A stretch of 64,000 nt of DNA from Gnetum montanum (GCA_015680685.1 MNCI01006062.1:989118-1053117), one strand, 5' to 3'. Shown: positions 1 to 13,300, counted from the first letter of the stretch. The notes: generated from the letters alone by a model not told the origin. Program-made: numbers and translations.

Positions 1-931
1 AAAGTTACTCTTCTTCAGAGGAACCATGGCCTGGGCATTTATTCAATAATACATAATATCGATCTAAGGCCATGTCCAAGGGTTTTTGTTATTCTTTTTT
101 CCACTCTTAGATTTGTCTCCTTAGGTTGGACACTCTTTTATAGGTTTGGTATCCCTAGTTATAAAGTTCTAGCATTGTAGACCATCACTAGATTGAATTT
201 GGTCACAACGATCAATACCATACTTGGGCTTCATCAATTAGTGTCCTAGGAAAGAGCTTAAGCTTTTGCCATCCACTTTCAATGTTGTATAAAGCATAGG
301 CATCATGGAAGGCTTGTAAATGATGTTTCAGATCTAAATCATAGCCTCCTACAAAATTCAAAAGATTATTCATGTCTAGCTTAGGTAAATGACTTTGTTT
401 GTGATGCTTGTGAGATATCTTAATGGCCTTTGTGATATGCATTAGGCTCTTAGTGGTCAACAGGGTTTCATCTTCATCAAATGAATTATGAGGGAAATTT
501 CTATGTTCATGGTGACTTCTTTAACTTTTCCAATGGGTTTGATTCTATTTTTTAGTCCAACCCTTTAATGGAGCTCTATCTCTATACCTATGTTCATCCT
601 CATGAGAACTAGACATGGAAAAGGAAGAGGAAGAGGAAGATGAGGAACTGTAAGGATTTTCATGGCTTCTATAGTGTTCCTTAGGGTTCCTTGATTTATC
701 ATTTTTGGGTTTCAAGAAGGTCAGGGCTCCCCTAGTTCAAGACCTATGTCATCTTCTCCAATATTGTCTAGCTTATGAATGTATTCTTTGGGTGTTGTTA
801 GGGTGGTCATACTCATAAGAAACCCCTACATAAGGTTAATCACTCCAATCTTCTTCATCGTATATCTCGTTAGTTCTCCAATGAATGTGTTCACTATATA
901 GTGCATAGTCACTTTTGTGTGAGAGAGACAT
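1..931 (-). pseudogene. gag of element A (Ty3/gypsy), partial and broken
   Basis: Capsid-type Gag of a Ty3/gypsy retrotransposon, read right to left and cut by the left window edge. A start codon lies at 929-931, about 108 nt from the primer binding site. The N-terminal third is Ser/Arg/His-rich with a Ser run; the retrotransposon Gag domain begins near 460-212 with FVGGYDLDLKHHLQAFHDAY and the LFPRTLIDEAQVWY motif. The same order and wording occur in Gag of element C (22702 onward), which makes the identification firm. In-frame stops interrupt the N-terminal part, so this copy is dead. Only the first half of Gag is inside the window; pol, if any, would lie further left. Confidence 0.8.
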
Positions 932-1038
932 TATTCTTGGTTTATGGTGTGTGTGAGCTAAGAGTTTTTGAAAGATATATTGTTAATACCTTTTACAACA
1001 ATCATGTATAATGTAACTAATCTAGATAACTAACACCA

Positions 1039-1056
1039 TCTCCAACAATGGTGCCA
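1039..1056 (-). other. Primer binding site of element A (tRNA-Asp type)
   Basis: On the minus strand TGGCACCATTGTTGGAGA directly follows the LTR end after one spacer base. It resembles the tRNA-Asp 3' end complement TGGCGCCGTTGCCGGGGA used by Athila/Tat-like plant elements; all differences are C-to-T or G-to-A changes. It fixes the element orientation as leftward. Confidence 0.75.
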
Positions 1057-1057
1057 A

Positions 1058-1930
1058 TGATGAGCAACGAGGTACTTCTACACTCAACCATACGAATCAT
1101 AAATGTTCATGCATGATTTGGTCAAACTCCATGGATGGGACTAGTTTTGGCATATAAATCATTATGCTTTGATCATAGTTACCTCCCACTTGGACTAGTG
1201 GTAGCTTTGTCACATATGGTTTAGTCCAAAGTGAGGCGTATGATGTTTCCTAATTCTATGCTACTCCTAGTGACAAAAAGAGATAAATTGATTAACTAAT
1301 GAATAATGAAAAAAAAAGTCTAAATTAGCCTATGGTGATGGTATTCACTCTTAGCTATTTGTATACATCTTGGACTTCATGGAGCTACTTCTGGGTTTAC
1401 CAAGTATATGTCATTGGTTGTGAAAAATGACACACCTCTAGATTACCAAGTATTTCTGCTTAAATGCTTGTGATTAAGGCATACGCATTCTACTTAATGA
1501 AAAAAATAATAAATAACAATAAATGGAAATATTTAACTAAAGAAATTATTAAATAATTAAAGCAATAATGTTAATCTAAGTGGATGTTGCAATGATGGAA
1601 GTAATCTCGATCTTTATTGCCAGTCATGTAACGTGTCCAAGTACGTCACACTCGAACAAAGGTGTTGTATGATTACAAACATCACTCTATGGGCATGCAC
1701 TGGGAATATTCTAACTCTATGGAAAAAAAATACAAGAGCTTTGCTACTCTAACTAAAAAACTATATGGAAATCATGAGCCTAGGTCCTATATTTATAGAC
1801 TAGAGTACACCCCGCGATGTTGGGTATCCGACAGCACATACATGACATCAGGGCACTGATACAAGGCTTTGATGTCAAGGCTCCAATGTCAAGGCTCTGA
1901 TGTCAAGGCCAAGGAAAACATGACTCATCA
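1058..1930 (-). repeat. 5' LTR of element A (TGATGA family)
   Basis: 873-bp LTR, minus orientation. Its left end (element 3' side) matches the LTR ends at 8017 and, inverted, 22569; the right end is TCATCA at 1925-1930. It contains the family hallmarks: the block around 'gtatggtttagtccaaagtg', the 'gggcatgcactggga' block, and a TATA-like 'cctatatttatagac' (minus TATA) near 1786. The following pentamer AAACT (1931-1935) would be the target duplication; its partner lies outside the window. U3 near 1810-1910 holds a short repeat of 'aaggctctgatgtc'. Confidence 0.8.
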
Positions 1931-1935
1931 AAACT

Positions 1936-4900
1936 AGTTACAAAGCTCATAAGTGTAAAGGATACATCTATCATTGATGATTGATCATTGCATTACATGC
2001 GAGTCTGGGCAAGGCAAGGTGCTAAAAGGTTCTTGAATGTTTCTATTAGCATTTCCATGTGTTGATATGGACGCTACCAAAGCTAGAAGCCACATCCTAT
2101 GCTTTGAAAAGCATCTTCCTAGGGATCAGTTCATGATTATTAGGATGTGTGAGCTTAGATAATAAAGATGTTACACCTATTGTGGATACAGACAATCACA
2201 TGCATCAAATATAATAAAAGGCTCTAGCTTGTATCTTGTGTGATCATCCATACTATAAGTTTAATGTAGATTAGATGAACTAATGGATGTACAACCAATG
2301 GAATGTTTAGACAATCATGCTTGGAGTCATATCATAGTGGTAAGGGGAGATATCTAACCTAACTTTTCTTTGTTTATATAAATATCTTGAACAAGTCTAA
2401 TCATTGATGATTTTTAACTTATGTTTGAAGATTCTAATAAGCCAACTACATATCTAAAAAAGCTAGAAAAACTAATTAGAGAGATATCCCCTACAAAGAA
2501 CTAGCAGGTTCCTATATTTAAGAAATTTCTTGATGAGATTGCCTTGGGAAGACATCATTGGTGGCATCACACCCCTGTATTAGGAAAGCTAATTCATCCA
2601 TTAAATTAGATTTGGGATTGGAGGTGGAATGGCCTAAGGGTTCACAAGTTAAAATGTAACCAAAAGGTAAGATATCATGCCTAATATTTCACTTAGGAAC
2701 AAAGAATGTAGGTCTCAAGTTTGAATACATGTTATAATATTTGCATATAGGATTAAATCATCAGAGATTATGTATGTTGACATTGGTTCTCTTTATTACA
2801 AGATCAAGGTTAATAATTACAATATTCTAATTAGGCAAAAATTATTGATGGGAGGGGAAGGCATGGAGTATCTTCCTATGTTTGATAAGGCAAGGCTTGT
2901 TTCTTTTTTTACCCTTCACTCTCCTACCATTTCTAATGTCAATGTAGTTACCATCATCAAATGTTGCTCAAGAAATTAGAAGTTATTTATGTTATAGATT
3001 AGTGAAACTGAAGTTCTCATCCAATGGAGAAAAGATTCTCTTAGGGCGCTCAGATTGATGTTAAAACCAAAATGGAAAACATAGAATGTAATAAAATCAA
3101 CAAATAATTTTAGTATGAAAAATAGGATAGCAACATCCATAACTACAATAATTAGGATCTTTTTCTAGTGTATCATCTCTTCTTGAAAATATTCTTTTGC
3201 AAAAGAATGTAGCAAAAATGGATGACTTTCCAAAAAAGGCTATTGGTGCTTCATGATATGATGCTTTAGGGTATAGTATTTGATTGGTCTCAATTAATTG
3301 AAAAAAAATGCTACTATTGAAATCGACAAGGTGAAGATTGTTAATGATAAACGTATTAGAAAAATATTAATTACATCTTCTACTATGGTATCATGAGATA
3401 CATCATTGAACTATTAGCAAGTGGTGTCCAAGAAATAGGAAAAGTATTAAGCAAAGATTTCATACCTCCTTTGGGCCAACACTTTGAAGATCTCTTAGTA
3501 GCACTTCTATCTACTATAGAAGGTCTTACTTACTAAGAAGAATGTGGCTAACTTGTTTGCATAGGATAACATTGCCTATCTAACAAAATGTTCTATTCTA
3601 GAGGACATTGAAGCAAGGGTAAAGACAATAAAAGAGTATGATATGAGTAGATAGGAAGTTGGCCAATCATTTAAAAGAGTAATACTCAAGAAGGAATCTT
3701 AGGACTTAACAACATTCAGGAGAATATATTCAAGGTTAGTGCTAAAAAACTAGCTGAAAGATTAGATAAGTGATAATTAATTTTGATGATGAATTTGATA
3801 ACTGATTTTTGTGTATATATTTTATTTGTTATTTTAAAGTGTTTCATTTCTTTTTTGATGTACTTCAAGCATAGAGACTTGTAAAACAGGAGACTAGAGC
3901 CAAAGTAGAAGGTAAGAGATATGCTAGGAAGAAGCAGAAGTCTAAGCATTATTAGAAAGGAAAAGAGAAATCATTGTTGAAGCAATGACGAGGGTAGAAT
4001 CTAAAGTTCTAAAAGAAGTAGAAAAAGGGGCAAAGTTAACTATAGAAGTAGAGGAGGTGAGAATCCAAAAACTAGAAGACAAAATGACCAAGATAAATTA
4101 GACTTGCTAATGGTCTATTTACTATCACAAGAACATAAAATGATCAATCCAATATCATGTGATAATGTAGGTGATGATGTTTTGAATACACATCTATAAA
4201 GTGACTCAATGATCTCATCTTCTAGAATGGAAACTATTCTTCCTCCTAATGAACCTCAAATTACAAACAATCTAGGATGTAAGTGGTTGGAAGAACAATT
4301 TGATAAAGAAAGTAAAACAACTTTTGGTAAGTGAAATGATTTTTAGGTTTAACCTTGTATTATTTGGTTGACATAATTACCAATTTTTAGGTGAACTACA
4401 TATATTTGAACAAACTAATTTGGAAGAAAATAACTAACAAGGAGAATTTGATAAAAGTCATGATTGAAAGTTTACTAAGAAGTTACAAGAAATTATCAAC
4501 ACTGGTAAGCAACTACCCAAGGATTTAATTGTTGTACATGTAAGAGTTATATAGAAGATACATAAGATTTTTTACTTTTGGATTACATATGTTAAGGTTA
4601 TTGTTAATCATGGAAACATTAGGATAGTGGATCTAGTTTTTACAAGGACCTTGCCTTGAAATCCCAAAAATAAAAACTTGAGTAGATATGTTGGTAAGTG
4701 ATAGAGTGGATATGACCTCCCTTCCTATAGAATAAGTAGTTATAAATATCACTCTAACAATGGAATTAGTAAAAGCATGGAAGAATAAAAATAAAATGTC
4801 AATGCAAGTAGAGGATTTGTAGAAAAGAGTTCAAAATTTGAAAGTCAATTTACATTATAGTGCTACGATTCACTATAATCCAACTACTTCATCATATTGA

Positions 4901-5700
4901 CACCTAAGAGATATGAAGAGGAATCCAAAAGGCCAACATCGGTAATTAGATAGCACATTACTACCAATAAAGTAGGCAAATGTAAAGATGAAAAATAGCT
5001 ATGCTACCTGGGAGCATTGGGAGGCAAGCAAAGAAAGGGTAAGCTACAATATAAGAAACAAGACCAAGCCATCAACCAACTATGGCAAGAATCAAAGACA
5101 AGAAAGAGAGTCAAGGACCTACTGAAAAAGAAAATTAAAGCAAAAGAGACCTTTAAGATGTTTTAAAAAGGCATGGTAGCATTCCAAAAGAATATCAAAT
5201 ATCCTCTCCTATGACCTAAAGAGGAAGAGATAGGATCAAAAAGCAGAATAAATTTGGATTAACCACTAATGGTCCTAGAGATGGTAAATATTGATTTTAA
5301 TAATTTTGAACTTGCCTTTTCTTATCAATTTGATGTGATAACTATGTAAGACTAGAAAGCGTAAATTTTTATTAAAAACTTCAAATAATATAATTCAAAA
5401 AGTAGTGAAAGGAAAGAGAAAATTATTTGTATCATTTTTAAGTTTTATGTATTTCTAAATTTTGGTTTTTACATGTTTTTGAAATTTTAAATTATATATA
5501 TTTATGTTTTTAATTTCTTTTTATCGTCTGAGGTGTAACAAAAATCAAGAAAATAACAACTAAAGAAAGTAAAAAACTAAGAAATCTTAATTATAAAATT
5601 TAATACATGGGGACTAACATAATAATAGCGACTAAACTAAAAGAACATAGCTTGAAATGAAATGAAACATAGCAAGCCAAATGGAAAAGAAGAAGGAAAG
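1936..5700. other. Degenerate repeat-derived DNA, no intact gene
   Basis: No long ORF. The plus strand has broken Lys/Glu-rich stretches with coiled-coil flavour near 3960-4100 and 5020-5160, and intron-like gaps (for example GTAAGT at 4326 to a pyrimidine-rich TTTTTAG near 4391). This may be a decayed accessory ORF of an older element, convergent to the gag-protease relic on its right. I recognise no family. 2100-2400 and 5330-5560 are plain AT-rich DNA. Confidence 0.3.
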
Positions 5701-8011
5701 ATTTAAGAATAAAAATTTTGATCCTCAAGTAGAGAACATCTTAGTAATGGCTTTCTTAGCTTGAGAATGAGTAGGATTCTTAATGCTTTTGATTAAATTC
5801 ATAATTTCAAATTCATTGAAACCTATGTCTATGAACTCATGAGAGTTAGATGACCAAGGAATGTTAGCGTTAGACTTGTTGGCTTCTTCCAATGAAGTTT
5901 GACCAAATGTGATAGGTTAGGAGCATAGGAAAGTCTCATCTAAGATGTCAAGATGCAAAATTATGAGAACTTCAAGATTGACATGGATAACTACTTCTTA
6001 TACTTGTTTAGGAAATGTACTTCTTGGTGCATAGGGAAGGAAACTAGATGATCATAAGCTAACCATGGTCTTTCTAACATAGCATTAATTTCAAATGAAT
6101 CCTTAATGACTATAAAAATAGACTTGGAAGTGATACCATTTCCTACCAATAAAGGTAACTTAATTGCACGAATAATGTCTACTCTAGTTCCACTAAATGA
6201 AATCAAAGTAGAGTTATAATTAAAGTATGTGACTTATTTCTTCAAGCATGAGACATTTGCTGAGAATCCATGAAATGATGTTGGATCTAACTTTATCATC
6301 CACATGGAATAATGGTAGTGTTATGTTGTTCCCAATTCATATGGTGATGTAGATGGGAAGCTAGCACATGGTAACAATTATGGGATGAGTTTTGATGTCT
6401 TCTCCCTTGAACATAAGGTAATATTCTTTATATCAAGATGCATTAAGCACTAATGATATTGCCTAAGCTTATGACCAAATATTAGCAAGGATCATGATGG
6501 ACTTTAAGAGTTCTTCCAATGCTAATCAATGTTCCTTGGAGGTAGATATAAGATTAAAAAGGAAAATATGTATTCCCTTAGATTTCATAGTTGTAGTTAT
6601 CTAGGGAAAAGTCCAATTTTCTAGTGTCAAATTCTTAGGAGTATGAGGAACTAAAGAAATAGATTCTAACAATTAAGCTATTTGAGCAGTTGATGGAGCA
6701 GGTGAAAATGCATTCTAGAATACATGGAATGAAACCTTCTTCTTTTATTGTTAGGTAATCTATTCATTAGCTTTATCTTTATACTTCTTCTTGTTAACTA
6801 AGGTTTTATCTTTTCATGCTCTAATTAGGATCCACACTAGAGGCATAGGAGTTGGGAGTAATGGTGAAATCTATGAGTTGATTAGAGATAAGGGGTGAGA
6901 TAAAAAAGGAATAGTGTAAGGCAACATGGAATAAATATCTACTAGGCAAGTAGAAGTAGGCAAAGGTAAGTTATTCCTTGGTGATGATGAAGGATTGTTG
7001 TGGGTTGGGTCTTGATGGATGGAAGGAAGATCATAATAAAATGTTAAATCAATCATAAATAAGCCTCTGTGCATGTTTTAGTCATGTGAAATAGAAGAAT
7101 TAATTGTGATAACATTGATAACAAAAGTCTTCCTAGGTTTAGGAGGATTCAATTTAGCAGATACCTAGGGATTAGTTTGAAAGAAATCCATCTAGATGAT
7201 AAATGGGTCTTCAGGATGATTGCATTTAAGTTCAAGAAGAATTGCAAATATCCTTCTTGAGTTAGCATTCAATGGATCCTATAAGATTTGCATATCTTAG
7301 TTGTTGGATTACACTAAGGTGTTAAAAAAAAATTTCTTTCTCCATGAGAGCTTGTATGTCATCCTTAAGTACATTGTAGTTGTCAATATCATGGTTTTTC
7401 ACCTCATGGTAATAACAAATATTTTTTGGATTATCATGTTTTGGACCTAAATGATTCCCTTCCATAAATTAGTAAGAATCTTTAGCAAAATTTTGTAAAT
7501 ATTTGAACCTATCCTACATTTTTTCTAATACTTACTTTGGGGTGACATGTTGTCCCTTCAACATCATGTTGTATAACTAAGTATACATCATTGGGAACTT
7601 GTGGTAGTTTCATTTATCTTTAGGTTATCTCTTCTACTAGTTTCCACTAGATGAAGCTTGTACAGAATTAGTTACAAAATTAGTTACCTTTTGGTTGTTG
7701 TTCTATTGTTTTCACATGTGGTTGAAGAGTCTTGTGAAATTTAGCTAACTAAAGAAACTATTTTTCCTAAGTTTTGTTAAGTTTTTCCTCCTTAGCTACC
7801 TTGTTTTCTTTGTTGTAAAAGTTAACCCATTCTAGATCATTTCATTATATTGCCTCTTCTTCAATATGCTTTGTAGATGTGATGAGATTGTAAAGGCTAA
7901 TTTTCCTAGGATAAAAATTATCTTTGATATAATCATTAATAAATCCTTTAAAGATGTTAATTAGTTAATCATCTAGTAATGGGTGTATCAATTCCATTGT
8001 GGAAAAAGTCC
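5700..8011 (-). pseudogene. Tat-like gag-protease relic (host of element B)
   Basis: Decayed Gag-protease stretch of an older Ty3/gypsy element. Near 7440-7320 the minus strand reads a variant zinc-knuckle block, CYYHEVKNHDIDNYNVLKDD, which matches the CxxH...H...C-then-LKxxIExL pattern at the Gag C terminus of Tat-lineage elements; the last Cys has become Asn. At 6206-5991 an open 71-residue frame gives the C-terminal part of a retroviral-type aspartic protease: IKLPLLVG, then INAMLERPWL (family: YNAILGRPWL). The DTG/DSG active site is not visible. Element B inserted at 8012-8016 and split this relic. The continuation right of 16254 is too decayed to read. RT is not recognisable to the left. 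Confidence 0.55.
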
Positions 8012-8016
8012 ATTAG
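8012..8016. repeat. Target site duplication of element B, left copy (ATTAG)
   Basis: ATTAG immediately before the LTR terminus TGATGA at 8017; identical to 16250-16254 after the other LTR. A perfect 5-bp duplication across 8.2 kb shows both ends belong to one insertion. Confidence 0.9.
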
Positions 8017-8274
8017 TGATGAGTGGTGAGGTATCCCTACATTCAACCATACAAATACGAGTGTTTCACGCATGATCTAGTCGAACTCCATAGATGGGCT
8101 AGTTGTGGTATCTAGATATTTACTTGTTGATCGTAATTTTCTATCTTCCCACCTGGACTAGTATTTGCTCTGTCACGTATGGTTTAGTCCAAAGTGAGGT
8201 GTATGATGTGTTCCTAAACTAATTCTTCTCCTAGAGATAATGGAAAATAATCTTTAATTAAGCTAGGAGGAAAG

Positions 8275-8311
<37 letters not shown>

Positions 8312-8897
8312 AAACTAATAGGAGATAAGGAGAGAGAATCTAAGTTAGCCTAAGTGTGATGAGCATCCATTCCTTGATCATCTATACACATCTTAGACCT
8401 TGTGCATGACTACCACTAGGGATTACCAAGCACATGGCTCAAGTACGCTACTAGGATACCAAGCAGTTACACATAGATGCTCGTGATTAGGTCGTACTCA
8501 TTCTGCATTTAATAACAAATAAAATTAAGTAATTAAACTAAGTGAATGCTGCAATGATGAAGTAATCTCAATCTTTATTTTTGGTCATGTGCGTGTGCAA
8601 CTATGTCACACTCGAATAAAGGATGTCGTACAATTACAATCATCACACTGTGGGCATGCACTGGGAGAAAGGGTTGAGAGGAACTAAGAAATGAACTAAC
8701 TTCTAAAACTAACTGAAAAGCTAACTATTTTCAAAACTAACTCCTCTCGTGCACCTACATGTGTATTTATAGGTTCACACAGGAGTCACGATATCGTGTA
8801 TCCGATATCATTATTTGGGCTACGATATCGCATACCCAATATCATGGATTCGATATCGAGGATCCAATATCACTGCCTGATGAATCACGATTCATCA
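8017..8897 (-). repeat. 3' LTR of element B
   Basis: 881 bp, ends TGATGA...TCATCA. A minus-strand TATA box (TATAAATA) lies at 8764-8771. Upstream of it (to the right, 8790-8872) are four GATATC hexamers and two AATATC variants. A (GA)16 microsatellite occupies 8277-8309. It is the 3' LTR because the polypurine tract abuts its right end. Confidence 0.88.
8277..8309. repeat. (GA)n microsatellite within LTR
   Basis: About 16 uninterrupted GA units. The homologous position in the other LTR of element B is exactly where the assembly gap at 15656 falls, so this run probably caused that break. Confidence 0.9.
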
Positions 8898-8913
8898 TAC
8901 CCTCACGACTAAG
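8898..8913 (-). other. Polypurine tract of element B
   Basis: Minus strand CTTAGTCGTGAGGGTA immediately before the LTR start TGATGA. The same motif precedes the 3' LTRs of C (27139-27153), F (55260-55275) and, decayed, D (33158-33175). Confidence 0.75.
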
Positions 8914-8999
8914 TGAAAACTCATCCTCAAGTCAAAATGAGAACAAGCCCCATTGATTGCATAGTGGATAAGTATGGGATTATTGACTGATAGGGAATT

Positions 9000-11856
9000 T
9001 ATTCATGCCACAATGGAGAACTCAATAGAACAAACTTGAGACATAACACAAGAAATGAAAAATCACAAAATTACAAAATTTTGTAAAACTCATGTGCTTC
9101 CAGTTGATGGTGGCTCCTCCATGGGTTGCTTCCCCTTGTCTTGTGCTCTAGGTTTTGGGATTTGATGATGTTGAAGTAGTGCCTGGAGCTTCTCCTCTTC
9201 TGTTTGGGGATCTTGCATTGTCCATGCTGATGCTCCAATGCTTGATGGGGTTGGCACCTCCCATGGGCATGGTAGTTGCAGGAACATCTTATTTTCCTTG
9301 ATGTACTAGGTTGCAAACAACTGTCATTCCTCCTCGTAGGCTCTGGCTTTGTCCCTATACTCTTGAAAATATATAAGACATCGAGCCAAGTCCATTGCAA
9401 CATCTTTTTATCCTTGGTAGCTTGTTTTAACCACCTCCAATTCAAAATTTATGACTTTCAGCTTCTACAATTTTTTCTTATGTTTTGAAAATTCTACTTC
9501 ATACTTGGCATAGGTGGTAGCTACCTACCTCTCAAGCTCTATCCTCGGGCACCCTACTATCAACATGGCTAGATTGGCATACTATAGATTTTCCAACTCC
9601 ATGTACTTTATGAGATCCTAAATCTGTAGGTCTCAACTTTTAAGTTCTACCTGGTGGACAAATGTATATGTATCCAATATGGCCCATTAATCAGTGTGTT
9701 GAGCACTAAAAGTATTGATGTGGGCCTTGGCCATATGAATCTCTTTTTTGACAACTTGCTTGTGCATTTCCACCTAGTCTTGGAAATTCTCCTTTAATTT
9801 TTCACGTCACTTGGCCTCATTTTGCCATGTGCTTATTTTGATGGACGTAGAGGGTTCGATTTTCTCTGGCCAAATGGTTCATGTCTTGGTTAACCCTAAT
9901 CAACTATTCTTCCAACCGCTAAAAATTTTCTTCGAGAACATTCTTTTGTTTCTCCATAGAGGTCAACCAAATATTGTCTGCAACAAGTTGTTTATTCTCT
10001 TCTTGTAAGGACTTGAGTGCCTTGGCATGTGCGTAGGTTTGTGCTTATGCCTTGAAGGCATCTTAGTTGGTCTTCTCTTTTTCCTTCACCATTCTTTTAT
10101 TTTCTGCTAATAATTTGTTAAGTTGCTATGTCCTGAAGGTGTACAACTAGTCTATGAGAATGAATTGAGAGGGATCTAGCTATGCAGCTTGCAGGGTTAC
10201 GAGCCTTTCTTGCAGTTTTGCTAATTCTACTTCTACATCCTCAGCCCTTATCTCTGTCATGACTAGCTTCCCTTTAGTGGAGATGAGGTCTGATTGTGCT
10301 GCCGTAACATCCTATGGGATGTCAAAAAGGGATGTCATCACCTGTCCTATTTGTAGCAATTGATCAAGCACATCCTCATGCTTCGTAGGAGTCATTGAGG
10401 TATCGGCCAGAGTTTGAGCATCCTGTGCTCCTATGAAATCTACTACTGGCACAACAAGGATGTTAAAAGTTTTTTTGATGTGGCCTGTGATCACCTCTAC
10501 AACTCCTACTACATCCTGGTGTTGCATGACCACCATTGTGGCCCCTTCACCAGTCTCCAATTGCACTTGAAAGGATACAGCATTCCCTTAAATCTGTTGT
10601 GATCAATAAGTCTCCCCTCCTTCTATTTGAATGGACACCTTACCTCATGCATGATCTATACAGATAGTGGAATGTACGATATCGTCAATGACACGAAAAA
10701 GATTTGCATCATCATGACTTCCCTAACTGACCGTCTCAGCGATGGCCCTGAGATGGCTCATCAATGGTCTGTAATCCTACGGTGATGGCAATGGCTGATC
10801 TCACTAGCTTGTGCTAGGCCCTACTTCTTATTCTTAACTAGGTCCTGTGCTTGGAAGTTGGCTAGGCCCTACAAGTTGAGTTGTAGTGGGCCCCACCATT
10901 TGTTCTTGCTCTTGTTTTGGATCCAGTGTCTCACCAACACTTTTCCTTGTAGCTAGTGGCTTCAATAGTTTGGCATACAAAGCATTTTAAGCTCTTCAAA
11001 GGATTTCATTGGTGTATCCTCAATTACTAGCATGCTTGCATAGCTTCTTGATGAGACAAGGGAAGGGCAACAAAAACTTCCCTATCTTCCATTCTTCAAA
11101 CCGTCTTAAGATCTCCATGAAATATAGATGAGGTAGGTTAGCATTAACCTTTCCCATCAATATTGCACTTCCTCTTGCTGCATATGTTGAAATCATGTTT
11201 AATCCTTTTGTGGGGAAGATGTGATAAGTACCAATCTTGAAGTAGATTCTCTCTTCCAACGTCAATTCTTCACATATCTTATCTTCCTTATTGTCCACCT
11301 TATCTAACCAAACCCTTCGTGCATCAACATCAAAGCAAGTAGATAGATGAGCAACCTTTGGCCCTATGTTCAAAAGGTTTAACACTTCTGAAATGGCTTT
11401 GATGGAAAAATCAACAGACACACCACAAATGTCAACTGTGGTGCCTTCTTCTTTATTGTGCCAAAATTGGTATGTTTCTCCTAAGTACTAGGCACTACTT
11501 TTGGAGAGGATAGGCCATAATGGGGACCCATTGAGCTAGTCCCTAACAACCTCAGGACTGACTTCTGTGAAAGGTCCAAAGTTCAATTCCACGATCATTA
11601 CAGCTGATGTGGACCTTTCACAAATGGCCTGAACACACTTTGAGGGCAACATGAGGTTTTGTCCCTGTTCAGGCATTGCAGCAGCTCCACCTTATACCTA
11701 TCCTAATTATACAGTGGCAAGAGTCTCTTGATGGATACTAAAAAATTACACCTCCTACTCTATATGTTGTTCAATAGGAACCTATCCTCTACCTCTCTTG
11801 GGTCACTTAGATGCACCTTGAGAGGGACCTTCTTGTTGTTCATGCTTTAGGACCAT
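9000..11856 (-). pseudogene. ORFX of element B: plant-transposon-protein-like domain plus coiled coil, broken
   Basis: Accessory ORF on the element's sense strand, in the 3' position where Athila-type elements carry an envelope-like gene. Reading starts at the ATG at 11856. The best block (11421-11020, 133 residues open) has LTLEERIYFKIGTYHIFPTK, then a small-residue helix and FLLPFPCLIKKLCKHA. That order (conserved Pro after a helix, then P-x-LI-x-x-LC) resembles the family named 'putative plant transposon protein'; I judge this from pattern only. From about 10566 to 9000 the same strand is rich in Glu, Lys, Gln and Leu (for example VELAKLQERLVTLQAA near 10225), suggesting a long coiled coil. 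Several in-frame stops and shifts make it non-functional here. A second copy lies in element D. No enzymatic motif is visible. Confidence 0.55.
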
Positions 11857-12139
11857 CTGCAATCACACAGGGCTAATCATTAGTAAGGTTTCTTACCAAA
11901 GTTAATTTATACCTTACTTCCTACCTTAATGAATTTGTTCTTATTCTGTGTGATTTTAAAGTTAGGAATTTTTATGAAAATTTCCCTAAAATATTTTAGT
12001 ATTTAGTCCACTTTTCTTAGGTGGCTTCAGAGTTTAATTTCCCAGTATAGATAAGGAGATGAAATTGTTTTTGGTACATGTTTATTATTTTTATAACTAA
12101 TTACCCTTGATAGTGTCCTTTGGGGGATGATGAATTTCA

Positions 12140-13300
12140 AAAATTTATACCCAATTTAGCATGTACCCCTCTCCCACGACTAAGTTGAACACTTTGGATT
12201 CAAGTAGGTTTAGACAGAATGAAAATTGGAGCACTAGTGAGCAAGTTATGGTTATTGAAACAAGAGATGCATAATCGCAAGTCATAGAAGAAAATTTGAA
12301 AAACTCACCCCACCCCCACCCCCCACGTAAACAATTGCAAATGATGTTGAAGTTCACGGGGTTGGGTGGTCCATATATATAGATTTTTTAACGACCCGAT
12401 ATCGCGTACTCGCTAGCGAGGACTTGATATTGCGTCCAACCTGATATCGGGTCCTATTGAAAATAGGGTGCTTGAAAAATTTACAAATTTTTTGAAACTC
12501 CAAGGTATAAACTAAGGACATGTAGGTCAATGTAAAGGGATCCAGGGTAATACAAACTAGTCCTGAAGGCACAAAGAGTATAATGATGTAAAATCTAACA
12601 ATGAAAATCATGAAGAGTAGGAGGAAAATGGACATAGGAACGTTTGAACCAGAGGGATGATAAGGGAAAGAAGGATGTTGGTAATACTTAGAGGTATAAG
12701 ATGATGTGTGGGAGATGTGTTACAAGTGCAAATTACAAGGGTTACACAAGTGGGTCCTCCCCAAACCAAGTTCCAACCTATAGTGCCCTTGCGTAACCAC
12801 ACCTTAAAATGTTCGTAGGCACTAGAAGGGTTAAATGTAATCCACACCAATCTCACAAAACACACATATGTAGATATCATCGTGATGAGATATGAATTCC
12901 ATGCTACACAAGACACAAGTCACAATCACACAAATAGTGAGGTGAGGCAAATCGTAGAAGGGATTGCAAAGATTGGGACATGAGGTAACGGACTCAGGGC
13001 ATAATGAATCCTACGTGTAAGGCATGATTAGTGTGTCATTTGTCCTTCACTCCAAAATCAAGACCAAGTCCATTCCTCTGATCAATGACATCGCATTGCT
13101 TCATCCAATGATGGACCACCATAAGAGCACCATGACAGCAAGGCGTACGATCACTTGCCATTTCGATCAAGGGAGGAGTGATTAAAGTTGGCATAGTGGG
13201 GTAGGTTATAAGGTGTATTTAATTGATGAGTGGTTGACACATTATGGCACCCTTGACCGTAAGATGGTATGTAAGGATCAATCTATCTCCCTCAGTGGAT
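12140..13300 (-). other. Noncoding block of element B shared with element F
   Basis: No ORF of note. The stretch near 12750-12830 ('gtgggtcctccccaaa...') aligns in the same orientation with 56008-56090 of element F, and 13090-13040 aligns inverted with 25830-25870 of element C ('caatgcgatgtcattg'). In F and C this block lies between pol or gag and the 3' LTR, so in B it marks the original 3' UTR, with ORFX added after it. A polypurine-tract-like copy lies at 12171-12184. Confidence 0.5.
12371..12448 (-). promoter_or_regulatory. Internal promoter-like block upstream of ORFX
   Basis: Minus-strand TATA-like TATATATA at 12373-12380, with GATATC at 12443-12448 and 12398-12403 and a GATATT at 12426-12431 just upstream. 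The arrangement copies the LTR promoter (GATATC cluster then TATA box) but no LTR termini are present. It lies about 0.5 kb before the ORFX start. Inference only. Confidence 0.4.
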
